The notes beneath the pieces were generated by a model that saw nothing but the letters and a program-made list of their open reading frames with translations, had not been told where the DNA came from and ran no database searches. A DNA stretch of 64,000 nt from UBA6614 sp002433235 (GTDB taxonomy: Bacteria; Verrucomicrobiota; Verrucomicrobiia; Limisphaerales; UBA1100), in the NCBI GenBank assembly GCA_002433235.1, contig DJHS01000059.1, positions 1-64,000 on the forward strand. Direction: 5' to 3'. The stretch's first letter is position 1. Each line of letters starts with the position of its first letter. Below, one piece after another: positions 52,622 through 62,395 of this stretch. Position numbers and translations under genes: made by a program.

Positions 52622-55600
52622 ATGAGCAAAGGCAAACGCAACAAGGGCCGCAAAAAGAAACCGGCCGAGGCTGCGCCCGTGTCTGCCTCGGAACCAAAGC
52701 CTGAGCCCAAGCACTCTCCCGAGCCTCCACCGGAGCCGAAGCCCGAGGGCGCGGCCCTTTTCCAGACCGCATCCGCCCCGTTTTTCAAGCGCACGGACTG
52801 GCTGGCCTTCGCCGCGGCCACGGTGGTTACGCTGTTGGTGTACCTTTATACCCTCGCACCGAATGTGACCCTAGAGGACTCCGGGGAGCTGGCCACGGCC
52901 TCTATGTATGCCGGTGTGCCGCACGCTCCCGGCTATCCACTCTGGACAATTTATTCGTGGGCATTCACCAAGATTATCCCTTTCGGCAACATGGCGTGGC
53001 GGGTGGGCATTTCCTCCGCGGTGGCGGCTGCCTTGGCCTGTGGTTTGACCGCGCTGATGATCAGCCGGGGCAGCCGGCTGTTCTTCGACAGTATTGAATC
53101 CCTGCGCGGAATGGCCGAACAGGCCCGCCAATCCATCAGTGTGGCCGCCGGATTTGCCGGCGGTGCCATCTTTGGGTTTTCCGGTTTCATGTGGAGCCAA
53201 GCGGTCATCGTGGAGGTCTACACCCTGTCCACATTCACCTTTGCCGGCGTCCTTTGCCTGCTCATGCGGTGGTATTTCATTCCCGAGCGTAACTGGGCGC
53301 TTTATGCCGCGTACTTGGTCTTCGGCCTATGCTTGGCCAATCACCAGACCCTGCTGTTGGCCGCCGTCGCCATTGAACTGTTGATCCTCATGCGGCACCG
53401 CGAAATCGGCCGCGACCTGTTCATCTGCAATTCCCTCATCTACCTCGCCGGCCTGCTCTACTTCGCCACTCAACCCACCACCACCACCTCGGGCAAGCTC
53501 GTCCTGTTCGGCACCTTTAATCTCGTGGGTGTCGGTTGCCTACTGCTGGCCATCTGGCACAGCCTGCCCCGCCCGGTCGGCACCAGCCGTAACGCACCGC
53601 TGTTTCTGGGCACAGCCTATGCCCTCACCTTCCTGATTCTGGGCGCTTTCTGGATTACTTTCATCTGGCCCATTGGCTCGCCTCTCCCGGCCACGGCCGC
53701 GGCGGTCTTGGATCCTTCCAGGACCGTCTGGGACCTCTCAGCCGTTTGGCAAAGCATGGGCACGTCGCACCGAATGATCCTACTGTTCTTCCTTTTCATC
53801 GCCGGGGCATCCATTCTCGCCTTGTCTTGGCTGGCGTGGCTGGCAGACCAGAAATCCACCCGCAGTCTCATCGCCAGTGCGGTCCTGTTCCTCTTTCTTG
53901 CCATGGGATTACCTTGGATGTGGCATCTGCTCCAAAGCCGGGGCACCCTCCTACCGGGCCTGCCCCCCGAAGCGGTGCAAATCGCTCAAGCGCATCTCCT
54001 CGGCCACGTCGCCACCGCTAACAAGATCACGCTTGCATATGTGCTTCTCTCCATCCTCATGCTGACGGGCGTCTTGGGCCTCAACTGGTCACGCCAGCGC
54101 GACCGCGCGTTTGCCCATTGGCTGCCCCTGCTGGCCACCCGTGCCGCCGCCTTGGGCGGGCTGCTGTTTTATTTCTTCATGCCCCTCAGTTCCCTGACCA
54201 ATCCGCCCATGAACTGGGCTTACCCGCGCACAGCCGAGGGCTTCAAGCACGCCATCACCCGTGGCCAGTACACCGGCCCTGCCCAGGAAAGCACAGACCA
54301 AGTTTCGCGGTTCCTCATTGACGTTGATGGGAATGGCCGCATCGACGGTGGTCAGGTTGGGGTGTTCATCAGTGAAACACTTCAGGAATTTAACCCTGCC
54401 TACACCCTGCTTGCCCTGCTCCCCCTGGGCTTGTGGTGGTATATGCGCGAACGCGAACGCCGCTGGCTAGGCGGCATGTTTCTCATCTTCGTTTCGCTCA
54501 CGCTGCTCATGATCGCCTTTCGTAATCCCGGCGGCTCGGAACAGCAGCGACACCTCAACAAGGTCTTCTTTGAGGCCTCACATCTCTTTGTCGCCTTGGG
54601 CCTTGGCTGGGGCCTCGCCTTGGGCGCGGGGCTGATTGTCCAAGCTTGGGAAAAACACCGGCGCGAACTCCTCACGGGTGCCAGCATTCTTTGCGCCTTG
54701 GAACTGCTTTGGTGGCCCTTCACTCAAACTTCTGTCAGTGCCACGCCCGCCTCCCTCCTCTTCACGCTGGCCAGCTACGATGCCCCCGTGCTCATTGCCG
54801 CCGCCGGCATAGGTGTCCTGTTTGCCGGAGGCCTGTGCGGCCTGCTGGCACTACGGCGACCAGCGGCACCCATGGGCCTGCTCTTGGCCCTCATTTGCCT
54901 GCTGCCCGCCCGACATGGACTCGCCAACTGGTGGGACAATGAATTGCGCGGCCATTACTTCGGCTACTGGTACGGCCGGGACATGTTCGCCACCGATGTG
55001 AAGGATGAAAACGGGGATTTAATTTACCCGCCCATGGCACGCGACGCCGTCCTCTTCGGAGGAACGGATGCCGGACGCTTTTGCCCCACCTACATGATTT
55101 TTTGTGAAAGCCTCACCCCGCCCCAGCATCGCACCGACAAGTCTTTCGATCGCCGCGACGTCTACATCATCACCCAGAATGCCCTGGCCGACGCCCGTTA
55201 TCTGGACTACATCCGCGCCCACTACAACCGCAGCCAACAACGGGATCCCTACTTCCTCCGTTCCTTCCATAACCGTCCCGGCGTGCAACCGGTCATCGAT
55301 CTGGTTTCGAGCAATCAACTTGATTATATCCGCCGCCAGTTTGCGGCAGATTCAAGCAATGGCATGCGGCTGGTTTCCAACTACATCGCCCGGCTGCCCC
55401 ACACCGGCATCAGTGAACAAGCCTTGCTGCAGGGGATGTCCACAAACAAGGGCAACATGCCCTCGCATTATGTAAAGGATCTGGTCGGAACAATCACAAA
55501 CGAAGCCCAACGGAAAGCAGCCCAAATAATCTTGGACGAATTAAAGGTCACGGAGGATGGACTGCTGAAGCTGGAGGAAACCGCCAACCAATCCGTCAGC

Positions 55601-57958
55601 CGGGTGAGTGACTTTAAAATGACCGCCCTGAGGCAGCCACCCTTTGAGGTGACCAAAGGGGTGGCCGAGTTGTTTGAATCGCCTGATGAATGGATTTTCC
55701 AGACAGGTGAATCGGTGGAATACGGGCGCCAAACACAGGGCGTTGATTTTGTCCCAGGCGACTTTCGGGATATCGAGGCGTTGGCGCGAATCCTTAAAGA
55801 AGAAAAGACACCGGCAACCGCCCACGTCAAATCGCTACTGGCCAGGGAAACGCAATCCGCCTTAACCAAGCCTGATGATTTACTGGAGGAATTATTGATT
55901 CGGGATTTCAACAAAATCCTCCATGATGATTTTCAGGCCCACCGCCAAGCCGCACGACAACTGGCCAAGCTGGAAAAACGTGAGGCCGACCTGCTGCAGC
56001 AATTCACAATCCAGACCAGCAGCAGCCAGGCAGACCAAGTGTTCGCCGCCATTGAATTGCTCATGAAGCGTCAGGATTGGGCCCGCCGACTGGCCTTCCA
56101 TTGTCGCTTCGGTCCAAAAGCCCCGGCCATTCCGGAAATCCGGGCCTCGCTTGAAAGGACAGACGCGGAACTGCGGACCCAGTACCAAACTCTCATCGCC
56201 GGAGAACCAACCGTCCTGAAAGAAATCCAAGCCTTAAGCAAACAGCGCAGGGAAACTGCCAGCCGCCTCTGCAATCCGCGCCTGGCCAAGCCCGGCCTGT
56301 TTGTGCCGGACGAACTCGATGCCTCTACCGCTGCATTGCTGAGGCAGAATCCATGGACCGCTTCCCGGCCGATACTCAACCGCCGCCTTTTGGAACATGC
56401 GCTTCCCGGCCATTTTGATCCGGCAGTAGCCGGCCTATATCCTGCTCGGGAAATTATGATTCCATCCAACCTCGAGCTGCAGGATCTCATCAATAATTCC
56501 TCACGGAAGCCCGGCCGTAGTACCGAGGATGTTATCTGGGCCATCAATGGCGATCTCACCAAGCGGATTTTTGATGACAACCCCGGCCATGAATTTTACC
56601 TGGAGGAAAGCGTCGCCCTGCCTTGGATGTATCCTCACCTCGTGCCGCACGGGGTAATTTTAAAAATTGAGCGCAACCCCAAGGGCGAATGGAGCAACGC
56701 ACGTCAAACCGAAATCATCCGACGGGATCGCGCCTTCTGGAACCAGTATATGGATCGACTGATCGGCCAAGAAGTGGTCCAACCCGACACATCCTTGGAG
56801 GACATCCTCCAGTGGGTACACCGGGTTTACATTCGCCGAAACCTCTCCGGCCACACCGCCGGCCAGCGCCGCTTTCTCCGCAGCTACGTCGCCCAACGCG
56901 CGTTCTCCAAGCAGCGTATGAGCCTCGCCGACCTCTACGATTGGCGTGCGCGCAACATCGACAACATCATCAAGGAACTTCCCTTCGATGAATCGCGCGC
57001 CGAGCGGCTCCAGCAATTGCTGACGCAAAAGCAGGAACTCATCAGCGAAGCCGACTATGCTTACCGCCAAGCCCTAGCCCTTTGCCCGGCCAGTTCCCAG
57101 ACCGTTTCCAAGTACATGTCGTTCCTCGCCCAGCATCAGGATTATTTTCCACCGGACACCCCCCCCCAGCAGCGCGCCAGCGCCTTAAAAAAGGATGCCA
57201 AGGCGCGCGCCAAGGCGGTAGGAATGGTCGTCGAGACATTCCGCAAGATGGATCCATCAGACAGCCTCTCAGACGCCATTTATCGCTCTCAACTCCAGTT
57301 ACAAGTCAGGCGGCTGTATTCATTCGGCAACGTCGCCCATGCACGTGAACTCCTGTTGGTTTGCCGGAACCTGTACCGAAATTTCATGCACGGCTCCCCC
57401 CAGCTGACCGAACTGGTCAGCTTCGACCAAAGAATAGCCAGAAAGGATTTCACCGGAGCCCACAAACAAATCAGCAGTTATCTCCCCCACCAAAACCCGA
57501 CCCACCCCATGGACTGGGCCACTCTCAGCGGCATGGCCATTGTCATTTCGGGCAATCTGGAACTCATTCCCGGCGACCTAAAATTTCAGTCCTTCGCGGC
57601 GCAAATCTTTCGACTGCTTCGCGTCATGGCCATGATGCAGGCCCAAGCCAATATTATCCCGAAGGCAACATTCACTGACCTGCACGGGCGATTCCTCCTG
57701 TCCGAACTTGGGCTGCGAAAACAAATGACCGCGCTCGAACCGGACCGATCTGAGTTTTGGTACGAACTTGGCTACACCCAAAACCTCATGCGCCGAACCA
57801 ATGAAGCCGTCCAGTCATTTAAAAAGGCATGGGAGGTCAGCGGCAACACCAACGCCCCCCGATCCGTCATCAACATCAGGAAGCTCATTCGATCCACAAA
57901 CGCAATCGACAACCTGCGGGAAATACCGGAGTTCAAGGAAATCCTTAAGCAACCCTGA
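52622..57958 (+). CDS. Giant DUF2723 membrane protein (GT-C-like) with long C-terminal region
   Basis: The ATG at 52622 follows GGGGAGG. A basic Lys/Pro/Glu-rich cytoplasmic start (about 1-55) leads to a helix and the DUF2723 signature TLAPNVTLEDSGELATASMYAGVPHAPGYPLW in two adjoining parts (about 80-115), whose acidic residues fit the catalytic site of GT-C glycosyltransferases. About 12-14 membrane helices reach residue 780. The last 980 or so residues are soluble and helical, ending in a TPR-like unit (FWYELGYTQNLMRRTNEAVQSFKK). DUF2723 includes the eukaryotic O-mannosyltransferase TMEM260. At 1778 residues this is far longer than usual; the long tail is unassigned. Its end overlaps rsmE by 14 bp. 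Confidence 0.88.
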   Translation: MSKGKRNKGRKKKPAEAAPVSASEPKPEPKHSPEPPPEPKPEGAALFQTASAPFFKRTDWLAFAAATVVTLLVYLYTLAPNVTLEDSGELATASMYAGVPHAPGYPLWTIYSWAFTKIIPFGNMAWRVGISSAVAAALACGLTALMISRGSRLFFDSIESLRGMAEQARQSISVAAGFAGGAIFGFSGFMWSQAVIVEVYTLSTFTFAGVLCLLMRWYFIPERNWALYAAYLVFGLCLANHQTLLLAAVAIELLILMRHREIGRDLFICNSLIYLAGLLYFATQPTTTTSGKLVLFGTFNLVGVGCLLLAIWHSLPRPVGTSRNAPLFLGTAYALTFLILGAFWITFIWPIGSPLPATAAAVLDPSRTVWDLSAVWQSMGTSHRMILLFFLFIAGASILALSWLAWLADQKSTRSLIASAVLFLFLAMGLPWMWHLLQSRGTLLPGLPPEAVQIAQAHLLGHVATANKITLAYVLLSILMLTGVLGLNWSRQRDRAFAHWLPLLATRAAALGGLLFYFFMPLSSLTNPPMNWAYPRTAEGFKHAITRGQYTGPAQESTDQVSRFLIDVDGNGRIDGGQVGVFISETLQEFNPAYTLLALLPLGLWWYMRERERRWLGGMFLIFVSLTLLMIAFRNPGGSEQQRHLNKVFFEASHLFVALGLGWGLALGAGLIVQAWEKHRRELLTGASILCALELLWWPFTQTSVSATPASLLFTLASYDAPVLIAAAGIGVLFAGGLCGLLALRRPAAPMGLLLALICLLPARHGLANWWDNELRGHYFGYWYGRDMFATDVKDENGDLIYPPMARDAVLFGGTDAGRFCPTYMIFCESLTPPQHRTDKSFDRRDVYIITQNALADARYLDYIRAHYNRSQQRDPYFLRSFHNRPGVQPVIDLVSSNQLDYIRRQFAADSSNGMRLVSNYIARLPHTGISEQALLQGMSTNKGNMPSHYVKDLVGTITNEAQRKAAQIILDELKVTEDGLLKLEETANQSVSRVSDFKMTALRQPPFEVTKGVAELFESPDEWIFQTGESVEYGRQTQGVDFVPGDFRDIEALARILKEEKTPATAHVKSLLARETQSALTKPDDLLEELLIRDFNKILHDDFQAHRQAARQLAKLEKREADLLQQFTIQTSSSQADQVFAAIELLMKRQDWARRLAFHCRFGPKAPAIPEIRASLERTDAELRTQYQTLIAGEPTVLKEIQALSKQRRETASRLCNPRLAKPGLFVPDELDASTAALLRQNPWTASRPILNRRLLEHALPGHFDPAVAGLYPAREIMIPSNLELQDLINNSSRKPGRSTEDVIWAINGDLTKRIFDDNPGHEFYLEESVALPWMYPHLVPHGVILKIERNPKGEWSNARQTEIIRRDRAFWNQYMDRLIGQEVVQPDTSLEDILQWVHRVYIRRNLSGHTAGQRRFLRSYVAQRAFSKQRMSLADLYDWRARNIDNIIKELPFDESRAERLQQLLTQKQELISEADYAYRQALALCPASSQTVSKYMSFLAQHQDYFPPDTPPQQRASALKKDAKARAKAVGMVVETFRKMDPSDSLSDAIYRSQLQLQVRRLYSFGNVAHARELLLVCRNLYRNFMHGSPQLTELVSFDQRIARKDFTGAHKQISSYLPHQNPTHPMDWATLSGMAIVISGNLELIPGDLKFQSFAAQIFRLLRVMAMMQAQANIIPKATFTDLHGRFLLSELGLRKQMTALEPDRSEFWYELGYTQNLMRRTNEAVQSFKKAWEVSGNTNAPRSVINIRKLIRSTNAIDNLREIPEFKEILKQP

Positions 57959-58706
57959 CCGGCGCTTGGAGCTCGTAGTTTAAACAGGAGAGGATGTAGA
58001 CCGCCGCCGTCTCGCTGCGGAGGACGACACGGCCGAGGGTGATGGGCTGGTGGCCGGCGGAGAGGATTTCATTGGACTCGGCCGGCGTGAAGTCGCCTTC
58101 GGGGCCGATCCAGATGCTCAGGGTGGCCGGCGGCGCGCCGTGCTCGGCGGCGTATTCCTCCACGCACTCGCGCGGGTGGCGGGTGTTGCCCTGAAGGGAA
58201 GCGATGAGGGACAGGTCGTGCGCCTCGTCGCGGGCCAGTTGCGCGCGGGGGGTGACAGGCGGCTCGATCTCCGGCAGCCACGGGCAGCCGCATTGCTTGA
58301 TGGAGTCGATGGCGATGGCGCGCCACTTGTCGACTTTTGACTTCGCATCATCCGCGTCCACCTGCACGACACTGCGCTCAGCGGCCAGCGGCACGATGCG
58401 GTGCACGCACAGCTCGGTGGCCTTCTGCACGATGAAGTCCATCGACTTACCCTTGGTCATCGCCTGCAGCAGCGTGATGCGGTAGGGCAGCGGCTCGTGG
58501 CGGTTGCGCTGCTTGACAGCGAGGTGGACGGCCTTCTTGTCGGCAGCGATCACCTCGCACAGGCACTCGCCACCCGCGCCGTCCATCACCGCCACGCGCT
58601 CGCCGGCACGCACGCGCAGGACGTTCACTGCATGGTGGCTCTCGCGCTCGTCCAGCGTCAGCTCCGGCTGCGCGGCTGCGGCGGGCGGCAGGTAAAAGCG
58701 GTGCAT
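57945..58706 (-). CDS. rsmE: 16S rRNA (uracil-1498-N3)-methyltransferase
   Basis: This 253-residue SPOUT methyltransferase has an N-terminal PUA-like part (HAVNVLRVRAGERVAVMDG), then LLQAMTKGKSMDFIVQKATELCV, IGPEGDFTPAE and the knot LGRVVLRSETAAVYIL. It methylates U1498 of 16S rRNA. Its start shares a base with the dnaJ stop (TGATG), so it is the last member of the aspS-grpE-dnaJ-rsmE chain. Its 3' end overlaps the converging DUF2723 gene by 14 bp. Confidence 0.96.
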   Translation of the reverse strand: MHRFYLPPAAAAQPELTLDERESHHAVNVLRVRAGERVAVMDGAGGECLCEVIAADKKAVHLAVKQRNRHEPLPYRITLLQAMTKGKSMDFIVQKATELCVHRIVPLAAERSVVQVDADDAKSKVDKWRAIAIDSIKQCGCPWLPEIEPPVTPRAQLARDEAHDLSLIASLQGNTRHPRECVEEYAAEHGAPPATLSIWIGPEGDFTPAESNEILSAGHQPITLGRVVLRSETAAVYILSCLNYELQAPVRVA

Positions 58707-59842
58707 CAGCCGAAGAGGTTGCGCGCCTTCTCGAAGAAACCCTTGCTCTGCGGGTTCACGTCGTCACCGCAGGAGTCGGCAAAGGACTGCAGCTTGTCGC
58801 GCTGCTCGCGGTTCAGCTTGCCGGGCACTTCCACGATCACCTTCACGTTCAAGTCGCCCGTGCCGTAGCCCTGCAGGCTTTTAACGCCGCGCCCCTTCAG
58901 GCGAAAGGTCGTGCCCGATTGGGTGCCGTCGGGAATCTTGATGCTCGCTGTGCCGTCCATCGTCGGCACTTTTAACTCGCCGCCCAGCGCGGCGGTGACG
59001 AAGGGAATGGGCACCTCGGCGATGAGGTCGTCGCCCTCGCGGTCAAACACCTCGTGCGGGCGGACGTGCAGCACGACGTACAGGTCGCCGTTGCCGCCGC
59101 CGCGCGGGCCGGCCTCGCCATTGCCGGCGCTGCGCAGGCGCGTGCCGGTGTCGACGCCCTCGGGAATCTTGATGGTGATCTTCGAGCGCTTCTCCAGCCG
59201 CCCCTGTCCCCGGCAATCGCGGCAGGGCTTCTCAAGCACGGTGCCTTCGCCCTCGCAGTCGGGGCAGGTTTGCTGCATGCGAAAGAAGCCGCGCTGCGCC
59301 ACCACCGCACCCTGGCCGTTGCAGGTGCGGCAGCGCTTGCGTCCGCTACCCTCGGCCGCGCCGGTGCCGCTGCACTTTCCGCAGGTGTCGAGCTTGGGAA
59401 TGGTGATGCTCTTTTCCCCGCCGAGCACGGCTTCCTCAAAATCGATCTCCAAGTCGTAGCGAAGATCCGAGCCGCGCGACGGCCCGCCGCGGTCGCCGCC
59501 GCCAAAGAACTGCTCGAAGATGCCCCCCGCGCCGCCGCCGCGTCCGCCGCCAAAGACCTGACTGAAGAGCTCGAAAGGATCCACCGCGCCGCCGTGGAAG
59601 CCTCCGCCGCCGCCCTGCTCAAAGGCCGCGTGGCCCATCTGGTCGTACGCGGCGCGCTTCTGGTCGTCGCTTAAAATCTCGTACGCCTCGCCGACCTCCT
59701 TGAACTTCTCCTCCGCCGCCTTGTCGCCGGGGTTCTTGTCGGGGTGAAACTTGACCGCCTGCTTGCGGTAAGCCTTCTTGATCTCGTCCGCGCCCGTCCC
59801 TTTGTCGACGCCGAGCACCTCGTAAAAGTCGCGCTTGGCCAT
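58706..59842 (-). CDS. dnaJ: Chaperone protein DnaJ
   Basis: This 378-residue Hsp40 has a J domain with HPD at 33-35 (KFHPDKNPG), a Gly/Phe-rich linker (GGGGGFHGGAVDPFELFSQV) and four zinc-finger repeats: CGKCSGTGA, CRTCNGQGA, CPDCEGEGT and CRDCRGQGR. It delivers clients to DnaK and stimulates its ATPase. dnaK itself is not in the window. TGATG junctions on both sides tie it to grpE and rsmE. Composition is very GC-rich here. Confidence 0.98.
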   Translation of the reverse strand: MAKRDFYEVLGVDKGTGADEIKKAYRKQAVKFHPDKNPGDKAAEEKFKEVGEAYEILSDDQKRAAYDQMGHAAFEQGGGGGFHGGAVDPFELFSQVFGGGRGGGAGGIFEQFFGGGDRGGPSRGSDLRYDLEIDFEEAVLGGEKSITIPKLDTCGKCSGTGAAEGSGRKRCRTCNGQGAVVAQRGFFRMQQTCPDCEGEGTVLEKPCRDCRGQGRLEKRSKITIKIPEGVDTGTRLRSAGNGEAGPRGGGNGDLYVVLHVRPHEVFDREGDDLIAEVPIPFVTAALGGELKVPTMDGTASIKIPDGTQSGTTFRLKGRGVKSLQGYGTGDLNVKVIVEVPGKLNREQRDKLQSFADSCGDDVNPQSKGFFEKARNLFG

Positions 59843-60456
59843 CAGCTCCCCGCTTCCTCCGCCGGCGCCTCGGCGGGCGCCTTGGCCACGATGACGCTCG
59901 CCGGCCGCACCAGCCGTTCATGCAGCCGGTAGCCCTTGCGCAACTGCTTCACCACCGTGCCCTCGGCCGCCTCCGTGGTTTCCTCCTGCGAGACCGCCTC
60001 GTGCAGCGCGGGGTCGAACTCCTGCCCCAGCGCATCGACCTCCTCCACGCCGCTCTCGTTTAAAACCCCCTTCAACTGTCCGAGGATCATCTCCACGCCA
60101 TCACGCACGGCGGGGTCGGCGTCCTTCGCGGCGTCCATGGCCATCTCGAAATTGTCCAGAACCGGCAACAGCTTTTCCAGCAGCGACTGGTTGGCGAACT
60201 GCCGCGCTTCCTCCTTCTCGCGCTGGGCGCGCTTGCGATAGTTGTCGAGGTCGGCGGTGGCGCGCAGCACGCGGCTCTCCAGCTCGGCGATCTTTTCCGC
60301 CGCCTCCTTCAGGGTCTTCGGGCCGCTCGGCTCTTCGCCGGCGGCCTCCTCCGCCGCGGCCTTCTCGGCCAGCAGCTTTTCCAGCGTGGTCAGCTCGGCA
60401 TCCTTGTAGGCCTTTGCCGCCTTCTTTTTCTTGCCCATCTTCTTCCAGAACTTCAT
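59842..60456 (-). CDS. grpE: GrpE nucleotide exchange factor
   Basis: This 204-residue protein has a Lys-rich start (MKFWKKMGKKKKAAKAYKD), a long acidic coiled-coil (about 45-105), and the GrpE core: ADLDNYRKRAQREKEEARQF, LLEKLLPVLDNFEMAMD and VLNESGVEEVDALGQEFDPALHEAV. It ejects ADP from DnaK. An ATGA overlap couples it to aspS and TGATG to dnaJ. Confidence 0.96.
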   Translation of the reverse strand: MKFWKKMGKKKKAAKAYKDAELTTLEKLLAEKAAAEEAAGEEPSGPKTLKEAAEKIAELESRVLRATADLDNYRKRAQREKEEARQFANQSLLEKLLPVLDNFEMAMDAAKDADPAVRDGVEMILGQLKGVLNESGVEEVDALGQEFDPALHEAVSQEETTEAAEGTVVKQLRKGYRLHERLVRPASVIVAKAPAEAPAEEAGS

Positions 60457-62255
60457 TCGGCTTTCTTCGCCACCTTCACGTCAATGTGCAAATCGCGCAA
60501 CTGGCGTGCCTCCACGCCGCCCGGGCTTTCGGTCATCAGGCAGGTGCCCTTGGCCGTCTTGGGGAACGCGATCACGTCGCGGATGCTTTCCGCCCCGCAC
60601 AACAGCGCGATCAGCCGGTCGAACCCCAGCGCGATGCCCCCGTGCGGCGGGCAGCCGTATTTAAACGCCTCCAGCATGTAGCCGAACCGCGCCTGGGTCA
60701 ACTCCGGCGACAACTGCAGCACGTCCTCGAACACCGTCTTCTGCACGTCGGGCTGGTGGATACGAATCGACCCGCCGCCCAGCTCCACGCCGTTCACCAC
60801 CACGTCGTAGTGCTGGCCACGCACCTTCTTCGGGTCGCTCGTTAAAAACTCGATGTCCTCCGGCACCGGCGAGGTGAACGGGTGATGGCTCGAAAACCAG
60901 CGATCCATCTCGCGATCGTACGCCAGCAGCGGAAAGTCGACCACCCACATGAACTCAAACTGGTCGGCCGGAATCTCCAGCTTGCCCAGCTCCACCAGCC
61001 GGTCCGCCGCGTACGTGCGGATGCGCCCGAGGATTTCGCAACTGTTCAGCCACTCGCCCGCCGCGAACAGGATGAGGTCGCCCTCCTCGATGCCCAGCTT
61101 TTCCGTCAGCGCCGCCTTTTCCGCGTCGCTGAAAAACTTCACGATCGGCGACTTCCATTCGCCGCCCTCCACCTTGATGAACGCCAGCCCCTTCGCGCCG
61201 AAGCTCTTGGCCAGCTCCGTCATCGCCTCCATCTGCCCTTGCGTCACGCACGCGTAGCCCTTCGCGTTCAGCGCCTTCACCACGCCGCCATCGGCCACCG
61301 CGCCACTGAAGACTTTGAATTCGCTCGCCGCAAATTCCTCCGTGAAATCCGCCAGCTCCAGCCCGAAGCGTGCGTCCGGCTTGTCGCTGCCCCAGCGGTT
61401 CATCACGTCCTCGAACGCGATGCGCGGGAACGGCGTCGGCACCTCAATGTCCAGCGCTTCCTTCCAGACGCGCGCCAGCAGCCCCTCGATCACCGCGTAC
61501 AGGTCTTCTCGCTCGATGAACGACATCTCGATGTCCACCTGCGTGAATTCCGGCTGCCGGTCTGCCCGCAGGTCCTCGTCGCGATAACACCGCGCCAGTT
61601 GGAAATACTTGTCCACCCCTGCGCACATCAGGATTTGTTTAAACTGCTGCGGCGACTGCGGCAGCGCGTAAAACTTGCCCGGTGCCAGGCGGCTCGGTGT
61701 TAAAAATTCCCGTGCCCCCTCCGGCGTCGATTTAAACAGCGTCGGCGTCTCCACCTCCAGGAACCCTTGCTCCTCCATGAACACCCGCGTGCACGTCGCC
61801 ACTTTGCTGCGCAGCTTCAGGTTGTGCGCCATCTCCGGACGGCGCAGGTCCAGATAACGATACTCCAGCCGGCGCTCCTCGTTCACCTTCGCCGCCGCCT
61901 CCGGGTCGTCCACCTGGAACGGCAGCACCGCCGCGTGGTTGTGCACCTCCATGGCCGCCGCCACCACCTCCACCTCGCCGGTGGGAATCTTCGCGTTTGC
62001 CGTGTCCGCCGGCCGCTGCCGCACCTTGCCGCTCACGCTGATCACGCTTTCGCTGTGCAGCTTCGCCGCCGTCGCCACCAATTCCGCGTCCGTCTCCTGC
62101 GGGTCAAACACCGCCTGTGTGCGCCCCTCGCGATCGCGGATGTCGATGAAGATCACCCCGCCCAAGTCCCGGCACGAGTGCACCCAGCCCGAGAGCGTCA
62201 CCTCCGCGCCCGCGTCCGCCAGCCGCAATTCATTGCAATGATGCGTTCTTTTCAT
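60453..62255 (-). CDS. aspS: Aspartyl-tRNA synthetase
   Basis: I use the ATG at 62253-62255 (MKRTHHCNELRLADAG), which aligns with the family start, and not the GTG five codons earlier. The 600-residue class II enzyme has the OB-fold anticodon domain (WVHSCRDLGGVIFIDIRDREG), motif 2 (LARCYRDEDLRADRQPEFTQ), a bacterial GAD insert (about 290-420) and motif 3 (GGIALGFDRLIALLCG). It charges tRNA-Asp. First gene of the aspS-grpE-dnaJ-rsmE chain. Confidence 0.98.
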   Translation of the reverse strand: MKRTHHCNELRLADAGAEVTLSGWVHSCRDLGGVIFIDIRDREGRTQAVFDPQETDAELVATAAKLHSESVISVSGKVRQRPADTANAKIPTGEVEVVAAAMEVHNHAAVLPFQVDDPEAAAKVNEERRLEYRYLDLRRPEMAHNLKLRSKVATCTRVFMEEQGFLEVETPTLFKSTPEGAREFLTPSRLAPGKFYALPQSPQQFKQILMCAGVDKYFQLARCYRDEDLRADRQPEFTQVDIEMSFIEREDLYAVIEGLLARVWKEALDIEVPTPFPRIAFEDVMNRWGSDKPDARFGLELADFTEEFAASEFKVFSGAVADGGVVKALNAKGYACVTQGQMEAMTELAKSFGAKGLAFIKVEGGEWKSPIVKFFSDAEKAALTEKLGIEEGDLILFAAGEWLNSCEILGRIRTYAADRLVELGKLEIPADQFEFMWVVDFPLLAYDREMDRWFSSHHPFTSPVPEDIEFLTSDPKKVRGQHYDVVVNGVELGGGSIRIHQPDVQKTVFEDVLQLSPELTQARFGYMLEAFKYGCPPHGGIALGFDRLIALLCGAESIRDVIAFPKTAKGTCLMTESPGGVEARQLRDLHIDVKVAKKAE

Positions 62256-62333
62256 GAAAACCACCGCCACTCCCGGCGAATTGGAGCGGGGATAATGGTG
62301 AAAACTGGCCGGAAATCAATGGAAAACTGTATT

Positions 62334-62395
62334 TCGCGCCAAGCCGCAAAGTCGCCAAGAGAGAACTTTGCGCCTTCGCGTCTTTGCGCGAGCAC
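62334..62395. repeat. CGCAAAG/CTTTGCG-type intergenic repeat
   Basis: The segment is built from alternating CGCCAAG, CGCAAAG, CTTTGCG and CTTTGCG units, with a 7 bp stem (CGCAAAG at 62345-62351, CTTTGCG at 62366-62372). I recall very similar short repeats in intergenic DNA of many unrelated bacteria. It lies between the FG-GAP gene stop and aspS. Confidence 0.6.
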
